Below are positions 1-8,226 of a DNA stretch of 64,000 nt, piece by piece. This DNA comes from Pseudoduganella sp. GTDB lineage: Bacteria; Pseudomonadota; Gammaproteobacteria; Burkholderiales; Burkholderiaceae_D. The stretch covers positions 28,229 to 92,228 of the forward strand of contig JAJTCO010000009.1 in assembly GCA_021323265.1 (NCBI GenBank), read 5' to 3'. Under the pieces are notes generated by a model, which did not search any database, was not told the origin of the DNA, and saw only the letters and a list, made by a program, of their open reading frames with translations. The translations under genes and the position numbers were made by a program. Each line of letters begins with the position of its first letter. Within the stretch, counting starts at the first letter, position 1.

Positions 1-92
1 ACCTGCAGCGCGCGTCGAAGTTCATCCCAACCAAGGCATCCAACTACACCAGCATCGAAGCTGCCGCCAAGAACGCCGGCCTGCTGAAGTAA
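1..92 (+). CDS. phosphonate/phosphate-type ABC transporter substrate-binding protein, C-terminal end only
   Basis: Only the last 29 codons are in the window; the gene begins before base 1. The visible tail, ending in AAAKNAGLLK followed by TAA, resembles the C-terminus of PhnD-like periplasmic binding proteins, which capture phosphonate or phosphite for an ABC importer. The stop lies 3 bases before the ATPase start, and the next genes encode PhnC- and PhnE-like subunits, which supports the family call. Substrate specificity cannot be read from this fragment. Confidence 0.7.
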   Translation, partial: LQRASKFIPTKASNYTSIEAAAKNAGLLK

Positions 93-95
93 TCA

Positions 96-917
96 ATGTC
101 TTCAGCCTGGTACGAATTGCATGACGTCGCGGTCCGCCACATCGGCGGTACGCGCGCGCATGCGCTGCAAGGCATCACGCTGGACCTCGACGCCGGCGAG
201 CAGGTGGCGCTGATCGGCCCTTCCGGGGCCGGCAAGACCACCCTGCTCTCCACGCTGGCCTGCGCGCACCGGCCCGACAGCGGCACCTTCTGCGCCTTCG
301 GCACCGATCCCTGGCAGCTCACCGACGCCGGGCGCCACGCCATGCGTGCGCGGTTGTTCCTGGCGCCGCAGACGCCGCCCCTGCCGCCGCGCCAGCGCGT
401 GGTGACGGCGGTGCTGGCGGCGCGCCTGCCGCACTGGAGCCTGGGCCAGGCCCTGCTCTCCCTGTTCAAGCCGGCCGACCCGGAAGCGGCCTACCGCGCG
501 CTGGCCCGCTTCAGCCTGGGCGACAAGCTGTATGCGCGCGTGGACCGCCTCTCCGGCGGGGAGCGCCAGCGCTGCGGCCTGGCGCGGCTGCTGCTCTCGT
601 CCGCCCAGGCCCTGCTGGTGGATGAACCCTTGTCCGCGCTCGATCCCGCCCTGTCGCAGCTGACGCTTAACACCTTGCAGCAGGAAGCGCGCGAGCGCAA
701 CGCCCTGCTGGTGTGCAGCCTGCACCAGGTCGACCTGGCGCTGGCGCACTTCCCGCGCATCGTGGCCTTGAAGCACGGCCGCATCGTCTTCGACCTGCCG
801 CGCGAACAGGTCACGCAAGCGATGATCGACGAACTCTATCTCGGCGAACAGCCGCCCGCCAATTCGCCGCAGACGCAGGAAATGGCGGCCAAGCTGGCCG
901 TCGGCGCCTGCCTGTAA
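96..917 (+). CDS. phnC: PhnC-like ABC transporter ATP-binding protein
   Basis: This 273-residue cytoplasmic ATPase would power import of phosphonate or a related phosphorus compound. Visible motifs are Walker A GPSGAGKTT near residue 41, the signature LSGGERQR near 151, Walker B LLVDEP near 173 and the switch histidine in SLHQVD near 208. The Q-loop region (LAPQTPP) is unlike the usual PhnC FQQFNL, so the protein is a diverged member. It sits between the binding protein and two PhnE-like permeases with almost no spacing, so the genes form one operon. No good Shine-Dalgarno site precedes the ATG, so translation is probably coupled to the upstream gene. The gene symbol is family-level; the substrate could be phosphonate, phosphite or phosphate. 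Confidence 0.8.
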   Translation: MSSAWYELHDVAVRHIGGTRAHALQGITLDLDAGEQVALIGPSGAGKTTLLSTLACAHRPDSGTFCAFGTDPWQLTDAGRHAMRARLFLAPQTPPLPPRQRVVTAVLAARLPHWSLGQALLSLFKPADPEAAYRALARFSLGDKLYARVDRLSGGERQRCGLARLLLSSAQALLVDEPLSALDPALSQLTLNTLQQEARERNALLVCSLHQVDLALAHFPRIVALKHGRIVFDLPREQVTQAMIDELYLGEQPPANSPQTQEMAAKLAVGACL

Positions 918-920
918 GCA

Positions 921-1766
921 ATGCACAACGTTCCTGCCGTTCCCCTCTCGCCGCACCATCCGGACCCCACCTGGCGCAAGCGCGTGGCCATGGTACTTCT
1001 TGGCGTCGTCCTGCTGTGGCCCCTGGCGGTGGCGACCGAGTTCTACCCCTGGGTGCTGTTCGACTGGCAAAGCCTGCAGGCCACGGGGCGCTTCCTGTCC
1101 GATTTCCTGCATCCCGCGCACGATGCGGAATTCCTTGCCATGGTGGCGCGCGAAGCGTGGAAGACGGTGGCCATCGCCACTTGCGGCCTGACCCTGGCGC
1201 TGCTGGGCGCAATCCCCGCCACGCTGGTGGTCACCGAGCGCCTGTCGATCTCGCGCCTGGGCACGGGCCGCATGGCGTCCTTCCCGCGCCTGGTGCGCCA
1301 ACTGCTGCGCTGGCTGCTGGTGGTGCTGCGCAGCGTGCCCGAGCTGGTCTGGGCGCTGCTGTTCGTGCGCATTTTCAGCCTGGGGCCGACCGCCGGCGTA
1401 CTGGCCATCGCGCTCACCTATTGCGGCATGCTGGGCAAGGTCTACGCCGAAATCCTGGAGTCCACCGACCACCATGCCAGCGAAGTGCTGCTGCAAAACG
1501 GCAGCGGGCGCCTGGCCGCGCTGCTTTACGGCGCGCTGCCGGAAGCGGCGTCGGAACTGGTGTCCTATACGGTCTATCGCTGGGAATGCGCGATTCGCGG
1601 CTCGGTGGTGATGGGCTTTGTCGGCGCCGGCGGCCTGGGCCAGCGCATGGATGAATCGACCAAGATGCTGGCCGGCGGCGAAGTGGCGACCATGCTGATC
1701 GTGTTCGTGCTGCTGGTGGCCCTGGCCGACCTGGTATCGAAGTACCTGCGCCGGAGGCTCGGATGA
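921..1766 (+). CDS. phnE: PhnE-like ABC transporter permease, first copy
   Basis: This is a 281-residue inner-membrane permease of the phosphonate importer family. Hydrophobic segments appear near residues 27-47, 90-112, 130-165 and 245-270. The cytoplasmic coupling loop carries the binding-protein-dependent transport signature around YRWECAIRGS and GAGGLGQRMD near 215-242, where the ATPase docks. It begins 3 bases after the ATPase stop and its stop overlaps the start of the second permease (ATGA). Two non-identical permeases in tandem suggest a heterodimeric channel. Family assignment is firm; the exact phosphorus substrate is inferred from context. Confidence 0.83.
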   Translation: MHNVPAVPLSPHHPDPTWRKRVAMVLLGVVLLWPLAVATEFYPWVLFDWQSLQATGRFLSDFLHPAHDAEFLAMVAREAWKTVAIATCGLTLALLGAIPATLVVTERLSISRLGTGRMASFPRLVRQLLRWLLVVLRSVPELVWALLFVRIFSLGPTAGVLAIALTYCGMLGKVYAEILESTDHHASEVLLQNGSGRLAALLYGALPEAASELVSYTVYRWECAIRGSVVMGFVGAGGLGQRMDESTKMLAGGEVATMLIVFVLLVALADLVSKYLRRRLG

Positions 1767-2551
1767 ACCACATGCCCGCCCCGCCCCCGCGCAACTGGTC
1801 CGGCTGGCTGTTCGCCGCCGCCCTGGCCGCGTTGGTGGCCGCCAGCTTTGCCACGCTTTCGCTCAAGCTGGGCGACCTGTTCACGCTGGAAGCCATGCAC
1901 AGCATGGGCAACTTCCTGGCCGGCTTTGCGCCGCCGGAAATGGCCAGCGGCTTCCTGCGCAAGACTGCCATCGCCACCGTCGAAACGCTGGCCATGTCGG
2001 CGCTGGGCACCCTGCTGGCCGTGGCCGGCGGGCTGCTGCTGGCCATTCCCGGCGCGGGCCGTTTCGGACGCGCCCCGCGCGCCGCCGTGCGCGCCATGCT
2101 GAACGTGCTGCGCTCCGTGCCCGAACTGGTGTGGGCCTCGATCCTGCTGGTGGCGGCGGGCCTGGGACCGTTCGCCGGCACGCTGGCCCTGGCAGCGCAC
2201 ACCGCCGGCGTGCTGGGCCGCCTGTTCGCCGATGCGCTGGAGAACGCACCACCGCTGCCCGAACAAAGCTTGCGCCTGAACGGGGCGTCGCCCATGGCGG
2301 CCTTCTTCTACGCCACGCTGCCGCAAACCTTGCCGCAAATGCTGTCCTACACGCTGTACCGCTGGGAGAACAATATCCGCGCCGCCGCCGTGCTGGGCGT
2401 GGTGGGTGCCGGCGGTCTGGGACAGATGCTCAAATTCCACTTGTCGCTGTTCCAGATGGAACGCGCCGCGACAGTGATCCTGGCCATGCTGCTGCTGGTG
2501 GCGCTGGTCGATGCACTAAGCTTCGCGCTACGCCGCGCGCTGACACGATAA
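1763..2551 (+). CDS. phnE: PhnE-like ABC transporter permease, second copy
   Basis: This 262-residue membrane permease is homologous to the one just upstream. The pair share the NVLRSVPELVWA-type segment and the coupling loop YRWENNIRAA with VGAGGLGQML. Hydrophobic spans lie near residues 14-34, 70-95, 115-150 and 232-252. Its ATG overlaps the preceding stop codon in an ATGA arrangement, implying translational coupling and equal stoichiometry. Together with the PhnC-like ATPase and the PhnD-like binding protein it completes an importer. Tandem phnE1/phnE2 genes are known in several proteobacteria. Confidence 0.83.
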   Translation: MNHMPAPPPRNWSGWLFAAALAALVAASFATLSLKLGDLFTLEAMHSMGNFLAGFAPPEMASGFLRKTAIATVETLAMSALGTLLAVAGGLLLAIPGAGRFGRAPRAAVRAMLNVLRSVPELVWASILLVAAGLGPFAGTLALAAHTAGVLGRLFADALENAPPLPEQSLRLNGASPMAAFFYATLPQTLPQMLSYTLYRWENNIRAAAVLGVVGAGGLGQMLKFHLSLFQMERAATVILAMLLLVALVDALSFALRRALTR

Positions 2552-2554
2552 GAC

Positions 2555-3235
2555 ATGCTGGAACTCAGACACCTCACCAAGAGCTATTCGCCCGAGCGCC
2601 GCGTGCTCGACCGGCTCAGCTGGACGTTTGCACCGGGCGAATTCGTCGCCATCATGGGCGACTCCGGCGTCGGCAAATCGACCTTGCTCAACCTGATCGC
2701 CGGCCTCGACCAGCCCGACGCCAGTAGCGAACCGGCCATCATTGTCGACGGCACCCCGCTGGCCACGCTCGACGACGATGCCGCCACCCGCCTGCGCCGC
2801 GCGCGCATGGGGTTTATTTTCCAGGCCTTCCACGTCCTGCCGCATCTTACTTTGCAGCAAAACATTGCCCTGCCCCTGCTCCTGAACGGCTTGCCCGCGG
2901 GCCGCGAGCACGAAATGCTGGACGCGGTCGGACTCGGCGGGCGCGGCCACGATTACCCGCACCAGCTGTCCGGCGGCGAGATGCAGCGCGTGGCCATTGC
3001 CCGCGCCCTGGTGCACCGGCCCGCCCTGGTGCTGGCCGACGAACCGACCGGCAACCTCGATCCCGACACTGCAAATTCCATACTGCAACTCTTGCGCCGC
3101 GAACTGAAAGCGAGCGGCGCCAGCACCATCATGGTCACCCATTCCCCTGCCGCAGCGGCGCAAGCCGATAAAGTGCTGCGCCTCACCAAAAATGGCCTCC
3201 AAGATACAACAACGGTCAACCCTGCCACGCAATAA
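2555..3235 (+). CDS. LolD/MacB-type ABC transporter ATP-binding protein without a partner permease
   Basis: This 226-residue ATPase belongs to the LolD/YbbA/MacB branch rather than the PhnC branch. It shows Walker A GDSGVGKST near residue 36, the Q-loop GFIFQAFHVLP, signature LSGGEMQR, Walker B LVLADEPTGNLDP and switch MVTHSP. The DEPTGNLD block is characteristic of ATPases that work with FtsX-like permeases in lipoprotein release or mechanotransmission. It starts 3 bases after the second permease, so it is cotranscribed with the importer, yet no FtsX-like permease follows. It may serve a permease encoded elsewhere or act as an alternative ATPase here. Confidence 0.8.
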   Translation: MLELRHLTKSYSPERRVLDRLSWTFAPGEFVAIMGDSGVGKSTLLNLIAGLDQPDASSEPAIIVDGTPLATLDDDAATRLRRARMGFIFQAFHVLPHLTLQQNIALPLLLNGLPAGREHEMLDAVGLGGRGHDYPHQLSGGEMQRVAIARALVHRPALVLADEPTGNLDPDTANSILQLLRRELKASGASTIMVTHSPAAAAQADKVLRLTKNGLQDTTTVNPATQ

Positions 3236-3260
3236 AACTCATTATTTTTCTCACAAATTC

Positions 3261-3288
3261 TTGGATTTTTTTGTAAGCGGAGTATTAT
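3261..3288 (+). promoter_or_regulatory. putative sigma70 promoter of the 95-residue DNA-binding protein gene
   Basis: An AT-rich stretch separates the transporter operon from the next gene. Within it, TTGGAT (3261-3266) and TATTAT (3283-3288) are 16 bases apart. The -10 matches 5 of 6 consensus bases and the -35 only 3 of 6. About 80 bases of untranslated leader would follow. This is inferred from motif and position alone. Confidence 0.4.
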
Positions 3289-3371
3289 TTAATTAACTTG
3301 CTTGGTTATCAATACGACCCACAAGCCTGCTTTTTCTATCCACGTAGTTAACAACGTAAGGGAGGAGCAAA

Positions 3372-3659
3372 ATGAGCGTCAGGCAGAAAAAACTGGAATT
3401 GATCGAAGCAATGAACAGGGCACGCGCCTTAGAGCCGTCCAGCTTCGTGCCCAACAAGCTGCTCGACACGCTGATCGAGAAGATGCACTTGAAAAACGAT
3501 GCGGAACTGTGCAGGGTGCTGGAAGTGCAGCCGCCCATCATCAGCAAGATCCGTCACCGCAAGCTGGCAGTCGGGGCTACCATCCTGCTGCGCATGCATG
3601 AGAAATCGGAGCTCTCCATCCGTGAGCTCAAAGAACTGTCGAATGCCTCGGTACACTGA
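3372..3659 (+). CDS. small helix-turn-helix-like protein
   Basis: This 95-residue basic protein has a very strong ribosome-binding site (GGGAGGAG, 5 bases before ATG). The middle, roughly residues 35-75, reads like a Cro/XRE-type helix-turn-helix: a helix with LIEKMHLKNDAELCRVL, a turn, then PPIISKIRHRK as a possible recognition helix. Similar short proteins occur in Oxalobacteraceae as stand-alone genes. No partner toxin or phage gene lies beside it, so it is probably a host transcription factor rather than an antitoxin. The target is unknown, and the DNA-binding role is inferred from pattern, not from a firm family match. Confidence 0.7.
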   Translation: MSVRQKKLELIEAMNRARALEPSSFVPNKLLDTLIEKMHLKNDAELCRVLEVQPPIISKIRHRKLAVGATILLRMHEKSELSIRELKELSNASVH

Positions 3660-3796
3660 GTTTTGATGCCCGGCGCCGGCATCGCGTTCACCGGCGCCTA
3701 TTCTCCGCACGGCTCCTAAAGCCGTATCGCAGCCGTTTCAAGGTCGCCCTAAAAATCGCCGACCTGCAAACGTTTCCTCCACCGCCCCCCTCTTAC

Positions 3797-4549
3797 CTAG
3801 ACGTTGTAATGGCGTGCGTATCGGCCGTCCAGGTTCGACAGCGGCATCATCACGAACAGGTCGGCGCTTTCGAAATCAGGGTCCCAGGCCGGCGCGCCGC
3901 AAATCCATGCACCGGAGCGCAGGTAGCCTTTCAGCAGGGGCGGCACCTGGGCCGCGCGCGCGGCTTCCACCTTCTCCACCGGGAACGGCAGGTGCGGCGT
4001 GACGCGGTATTCCATCGGCGCCAGGTGCTTCTGGCGCAGTTGCTCGTAGACGGCGACGGCATTGTGGCCGCCATCGGCCAGGCTGATGCTGGCGCAGCCG
4101 ATCAAGTATTCGCACTGGTGGCGGCGCATGTAGTCGGCCAGGCCGGACCACAGCAGCATGATCACGCTGCCGCCGCGATAATCGGGATGGATGCAGGCGC
4201 GGCCCGCTTCCACCATGCGGCTGCGCAGGTGCTTCAGGCGGCCCAGGTCGAATTCGTTTTCCGAATAATGGCGGCCCAGCTTGCGCGCACTGGCGGGGTT
4301 CAGCAGGCGGTAGGTGCCCACCACTTTCAGGGTGGCGCTGTCGCGCACGATCAGGTGGTCGCAGGCGGCGTCGAATTCGTCGCTATCCAGGCCGTCGGGC
4401 GTGGCCAAGGCGCTCAAGCCCTGGTTTTCGATGAAGACCTTGTAGCGCAGGCGTTGCACCTCGCGCACTTCTTCCGGGGTCGTTGCCATGCTCAGCGCCA
4501 GCCGCGGGGCGGCGGCGCGTTGCTCTGCGTTTGCAATCAAGGTTTGCAT
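3797..4549 (-). CDS. GNAT-fold N-acyltransferase, OlsB/PEP-CTERM-exosortase type
   Basis: This 250-residue cytoplasmic protein has the acetyltransferase fold of the PF13444 type, also found in ornithine-lipid synthase OlsB and autoinducer synthase-like proteins. Diagnostic parts are RLRYKVFIENQGL near residue 30, the DHLIVRD strand, VVGTYRLLNP near 75, LRSRMVEAGRACIHPDYR near 108 and the acyl-CoA loop RGGSVIMLLWSGL. It likely transfers a long acyl chain from acyl-ACP to an amino-acid amine, the first step of ornithine-lipid formation. No OlsA-like second acyltransferase is adjacent, so the specific product is uncertain. It is transcribed alone on the minus strand. Confidence 0.7.
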   Translation of the reverse strand: MQTLIANAEQRAAAPRLALSMATTPEEVREVQRLRYKVFIENQGLSALATPDGLDSDEFDAACDHLIVRDSATLKVVGTYRLLNPASARKLGRHYSENEFDLGRLKHLRSRMVEAGRACIHPDYRGGSVIMLLWSGLADYMRRHQCEYLIGCASISLADGGHNAVAVYEQLRQKHLAPMEYRVTPHLPFPVEKVEAARAAQVPPLLKGYLRSGAWICGAPAWDPDFESADLFVMMPLSNLDGRYARHYNV

Positions 4550-4633
4550 GCTTCGTCCTTTCTTGTAGTGACGAAGCCAGTGTGGCCTTCTATTGCTTCA
4601 CGACCATGACAGCCATATTTCAGGCCCGTTACA

Positions 4634-5170
4634 TCACGCCTTTTTCGGGCGGCCGGTCTTCAACTGCGGCAGGGACGCCAGCACTTGCTTGAGCGTGGCC
4701 ATGTCCAGGCGGCTGATCAGGGCGACGCCAATGCGCAGCAGTTCGGACTTCTTCACCTCCACGCCGTTCTTCAGGCAAGCCTTCTTCACCTGGCCCAGCA
4801 CCGCGTATTCCGATTCCGGCATGGTGAAGCTGTCGCGCACCAGCTTTTCCTTGTGCGCCTTGGCTGGCTTCTCGACTTTCGCCGGTTTGGCCGCGGGCGC
4901 CGCGGCAGGCTTGACGGCGCTGGCGCGCTTGACGGCCGGCTTGGCCGCGGGCTTGACGGCGGCTTTCACTGCCGGCGCCTTGGCGGCCGCCGGACGCTTG
5001 GCAGCCGGCTTGGCAGCCGGCTTGGCGGCTGGCTTCACGGCTGGTTTGGCAGCAGCCTTGGCGGCTGGCTTGGCGGCTGGCTTGGCGGCTGGCTTGGCGG
5101 CTTGGGTCTTGGCGGCTGGGGTCTTGGCGGCGGGTTTGGCGGTGGCAGCTTTGGCTTTCGTTGCGTTCAT
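4634..5170 (-). CDS. alanine/lysine/proline-rich histone H1-like protein
   Basis: This 178-residue protein begins with about 100 residues of PAAK/AAKPA repeats, nearly all A, K and P. The low-complexity arm is joined to a folded-looking C-terminal segment of about 75 residues that contains KLVRDSFTMPESEYAVL and KKSELLRIGV and ends KTGRPKKA. Betaproteobacterial H1-like proteins such as those of Bordetella pair a basic AK-rich arm with nucleoid binding, so a DNA-compacting role is likely. GGAG lies 5 bases before the ATG. The closing GRPKK resembles an AT-hook-like basic patch. Repeat number in the arm probably varies between strains because the coding DNA is tandemly repeated. Confidence 0.75.
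   Translation of the reverse strand: MNATKAKAATAKPAAKTPAAKTQAAKPAAKPAAKPAAKAAAKPAVKPAAKPAAKPAAKRPAAAKAPAVKAAVKPAAKPAVKRASAVKPAAAPAAKPAKVEKPAKAHKEKLVRDSFTMPESEYAVLGQVKKACLKNGVEVKKSELLRIGVALISRLDMATLKQVLASLPQLKTGRPKKA
5058..5101 (-). repeat. 12-bp tandem repeat inside the H1-like gene
   Basis: The unit TTGGCGGCTGGC (plus strand) is repeated 3.7 times without a change and encodes AKPA steps in the H1-like protein. Unit length is a multiple of three, so gain or loss of copies would alter arm length without a frameshift. Confidence 0.85.
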
Positions 5171-5212
5171 GGATACTCCATTATTGAATAATATAAACAG
5201 TATATATGATTA

Positions 5213-6679
5213 TTACGCAACAGTGCGAATGCTGAAATCCACGCCCACTTCATCCCAGAATTCCTGCTCCTTCTCCATCCAGTAAGACAGGGTCGGATGG
5301 CTTGCGACACAATCGCGCTTCAGTTCGAGATCGATGCGATTCTTCATGCGCAGCCGCACGGTGCGTTCATCGACTTCGATCCTGCCATGCATGAACAGGA
5401 TAGCCAGGCGTAGCGCCACCACTGCCTTGGCGAAGTCGCTATCGGACAGGTGTTCGCTCACCTTGCGCAGGTTGCCCTTCTGCGCCAGGATCAGGCGCCC
5501 CATCAGCTTCTGCTCGCGCGTGGTGAAACCCGGCAGGTCGGCGTTTTCCACCATGTAGGCGGCGTGCTTGTGGTAGCCCGTTTGCGACACGACCAGCCCC
5601 ACCTCATGCAACTGGGCGCTCCAGGCCAGGTGGCGCGGCAAGTTGTCGCTGCTCGGCTTCATCTGCGCGAACAGGTTGGCGGCGGCGTCGGCCACCCGGA
5701 TGCCGCGCTGGGCGTCGATGTGGAAGCGTGCCAGGAAGGTGCCCACCGACTCGTCGCGCCGGTCGCGCCGGGTCGAACGCAGGTACAGGTCCCACATCAC
5801 CCCCATGCGCAGGCCGGCGTCAATCGGCTCCAGCCGTTCGATGCCCAGCTCCTGCACCACCGCGATCAGGATGGCAAGGCCGCCAATGACGGTACTGGCG
5901 CGGTCCGGGCGCAGGCCCGGCATGTCGATCCTGGCGACCTGGCCGAACTCGATGAAACGCTTGCGCACCGCGTTCAGGGCCGGCAGCGTGATGCCGTCGC
6001 CCAGCTTGTTCTTTTCGATGATCTCGCCGATGGCACGGATGGTGCCTGAGGAGCCGTACGCCCGCTTCCAGTACTCCGGGTGATATGGCGGCGCGCCATC
6101 TTCGAAATGGCTGCGCGCCGACAGCACGGCGGCTTCGAAGGAGCGCGCATCGACGCGCCCGCCGACGAAGAACGACAGGCTTTGCTTGACGCTGCCCACG
6201 CTGAACGATTCCACGCGCTCGATGTCAACCCCGCGCCCGAGGATCAGCTCCGTCGAGCCGCCGCCGATGTCCACCACCAGCCGGCTTTCGTTGGGCTGGC
6301 CAAGGGCGTTGGCCACGCCCATGTAGATCAGGCGCCCTTCTTCCTCGCCGGAGATGATCTCGATCGGATAGCCAATGGCCTGCTCCAGCTGCGGCAGGAA
6401 GTCGCCCGCGTTGCGCGCCTGGCGCAGGATGGCCGTGGCGACCACGCGCACGCCGTCGAACTGGTAGGCGGCCAGGGCAATGCGGAAGTTCTTCAGGCAC
6501 AGGAGCGCACGCTGCAGCGCCTCGTCGGTCAGGTTGCCGGAGGCGTCCAGGCCGGCGGCCAGGCGGATCGGTTCGCGCATGCTGTTGAGCACGCGGATCT
6601 TGTCGCCATCGTGCTGGCCGATGGAGAGTCTAAAACTGTTGGAGCCCAGGTCCACTGCGGCGTACATCGAGGAATCCAT
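5213..6679 (-). CDS. ppx: exopolyphosphatase, Ppx/GppA family
   Basis: This 488-residue enzyme removes terminal phosphate from polyphosphate (or from pppGpp in the GppA branch) in the cytoplasm. The actin-like ATPase fold is seen in AAVDLGSNSFRL near residue 8, the catalytic-glutamate region SGEEEGRLIYMG near 115, and DIGGGSTEL near 141. A C-terminal HD-like helical region follows, with HEVG near 355 and HKHAAY near 368. Length fits full-length Ppx. No Shine-Dalgarno site is visible, and a TATAAA box ends 8 bases before the ATG, which suggests a very short or absent leader. An in-frame ATG four codons in (MYAAVD) is an alternative start. Confidence 0.88.
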   Translation of the reverse strand: MDSSMYAAVDLGSNSFRLSIGQHDGDKIRVLNSMREPIRLAAGLDASGNLTDEALQRALLCLKNFRIALAAYQFDGVRVVATAILRQARNAGDFLPQLEQAIGYPIEIISGEEEGRLIYMGVANALGQPNESRLVVDIGGGSTELILGRGVDIERVESFSVGSVKQSLSFFVGGRVDARSFEAAVLSARSHFEDGAPPYHPEYWKRAYGSSGTIRAIGEIIEKNKLGDGITLPALNAVRKRFIEFGQVARIDMPGLRPDRASTVIGGLAILIAVVQELGIERLEPIDAGLRMGVMWDLYLRSTRRDRRDESVGTFLARFHIDAQRGIRVADAAANLFAQMKPSSDNLPRHLAWSAQLHEVGLVVSQTGYHKHAAYMVENADLPGFTTREQKLMGRLILAQKGNLRKVSEHLSDSDFAKAVVALRLAILFMHGRIEVDERTVRLRMKNRIDLELKRDCVASHPTLSYWMEKEQEFWDEVGVDFSIRTVA

Positions 6680-6732
6680 TTATATCGTTTATAACGAAAA
6701 TGGTAGCACAGTACGCCGCCAGTGTTACGCTG

Positions 6733-7902
6733 TCATGACAAAGCCTCCGTGGACAGCGGTTCCGGCGGCTGCGCGATCTGGTTCTCGCCGCGCACCTTGG
6801 CCGCCTGCAGGGCTTCGTCGGCGCGCTTGAACAGGCTCACCGTGCTGTCGTCAGGGCGGATGGTGGTCACGCCCATGCTGGCCGTCAGCTTGATCACGGC
6901 ACGCTCGGTCTTGACCGGCATGGCCTCGATGGCGCGGCGGATGCGTTCGGCCACCATCAGGGCGTCCTCCAGCGAGGTGCGCGGCAGCTGGATGGCGAAT
7001 TCCGCCCCGCCCAGGCGGCCCATCAGGTCGGAGTCGCGCAACTGCTTCTTGCACATCTCGACCATGGTCTTCAGGGCCGCATCGCCAGCGGCATGGCCGT
7101 AGCTGTCGTTGACGCGCTTGAACTGGTCCAGCGCCAGGATGATCATGGCGGTCGGATGGCCCGGACGGCGCGCCAGCGCCATCCACGGCCCGAGGGCCTG
7201 GTAGAAGCCGCGCCGGTTCGGCACGTCCGTCAGGGGGTCGACCATTTCCAGCCGCGCCAGTTCGGCCTGCAGCTTTTCACGCGACAGCAGGAGATAGCCG
7301 AAGGCGTTGGTCAGCATCATCAGGTAGAAGCCGCCAAAGCCGAACAACTGCATCAGGTTGGGACTGACCCAGGACAGGCCGGCCGGATAGGCCGCCGTCA
7401 GCAGGCCGCGCCCCACCACGACCAGCGTCAGCGCGCCCATGGTCACCACCAGGAAGCGGCGCAGCATGCTGCCGTCGCGCCAGGCGCGCGCCAGTGCCAG
7501 CACGCCCGCCAGGAAGAAGAAGCCGACCAGCAGCGACCCGATGGCGATGCGCAGGGAAGGATCGGCATCCAGCACATGGGTCGCCAGCAGCACGCCACCG
7601 GCCAGCGCCAGCGCGGGATAGAGGTACTTGCGCCAGGCGACGCGCCCGTACGCCTCCCACAGGGCGCCGGCATCGAAGGCCAGGCCCACCAGCAGCAGCG
7701 CGTTGGCGAGCGGGCCGCCCAGCACTTCGGGCAGAACGCCGCGGAAATACAACAGGAACCAGGCCACCGCCTGGCATTGCTTGGCAATGGCCCAGGTGGA
7801 CAGCGTCAGCGACTTCTTGCGCTCGTACTCGAAGAAGAACAGTGCGGCGCACAAACTGAGGTTGCCCAGCGCAAGGGCAAGGACCAGGGTCTTGATATCC
7901 AT
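6733..7902 (-). CDS. membrane GGDEF protein with degenerate diguanylate cyclase site
   Basis: This 389-residue protein has about seven hydrophobic segments in residues 3-200 and a C-terminal GGDEF domain from about 215 to 375. In canonical diguanylate cyclases two side chains hold the catalytic metal: the first Asp of the LDxDxFK strand and the third residue of GG(D/E)EF. Here those positions read LALDQFK and GGAEF, so both are alanine. The start of the domain (DPLTDVPNRRGF) and the remainder (ASMGVTTI, ADEALQAAK) are conserved. Cyclase activity is therefore unlikely; it may bind GTP or c-di-GMP, or act as a structural partner. RXXD at the usual I-site position before GGAEF is not evident. 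Confidence 0.85.
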   Translation of the reverse strand: MDIKTLVLALALGNLSLCAALFFFEYERKKSLTLSTWAIAKQCQAVAWFLLYFRGVLPEVLGGPLANALLLVGLAFDAGALWEAYGRVAWRKYLYPALALAGGVLLATHVLDADPSLRIAIGSLLVGFFFLAGVLALARAWRDGSMLRRFLVVTMGALTLVVVGRGLLTAAYPAGLSWVSPNLMQLFGFGGFYLMMLTNAFGYLLLSREKLQAELARLEMVDPLTDVPNRRGFYQALGPWMALARRPGHPTAMIILALDQFKRVNDSYGHAAGDAALKTMVEMCKKQLRDSDLMGRLGGAEFAIQLPRTSLEDALMVAERIRRAIEAMPVKTERAVIKLTASMGVTTIRPDDSTVSLFKRADEALQAAKVRGENQIAQPPEPLSTEALS

Positions 7903-7923
7903 TGCTTAGCGGCGCAGCCGCGT

Positions 7924-8199
7924 TCAGACTTCGTGTTCTACGTTGCTGCTGCCGTCGCCGATCTTGCTGGCCCAGGCTTTGGAGAAGAATTCCTTCTCGT
8001 CTTCGGTCGGCATGTCGTGCCAGAAGACGATCAGCGTCCCCTTGTGGTCATGCAGCTGGCTGACCTTCTCGATGAACTGCTGCTTGCCGGCCTGGTCCGC
8101 CAGGGCGGCAACATAACCATACACGCGGGTCAAACGCTCGATGCGGTCCGGTTCCGTGAAACTATTGGTCGCGGTGATGGTTGGATGGTCTAAGAACAT
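7924..8199 (-). CDS. conserved small protein of unknown function, 91 residues
   Basis: The function is not recognised. The soluble, acidic 91-residue protein begins MFLDHPTITATNSF and ends in SNVEHEV; no signal peptide, membrane span or catalytic motif is visible. The start at 8199 is chosen because GGAG lies 6 bases before that ATG; a longer reading from a TTG at 8211 would place the same GGAG inside the coding region. A well-spaced sigma70-type promoter lies directly upstream. The GGDEF protein gene follows 21 bases downstream on the same strand, so the two may be cotranscribed. Confidence 0.7.
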   Translation of the reverse strand: MFLDHPTITATNSFTEPDRIERLTRVYGYVAALADQAGKQQFIEKVSQLHDHKGTLIVFWHDMPTEDEKEFFSKAWASKIGDGSSNVEHEV

Positions 8200-8226
8200 A
8201 ATCGTCTCCAAGCTGCCTATGTTGGC

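Noticed and set aside
5058..5101. Short regularly spaced repeats as a possible CRISPR array
   Set aside because: The repeats are contiguous and lie in frame within the H1-like gene; no spacers or cas genes.
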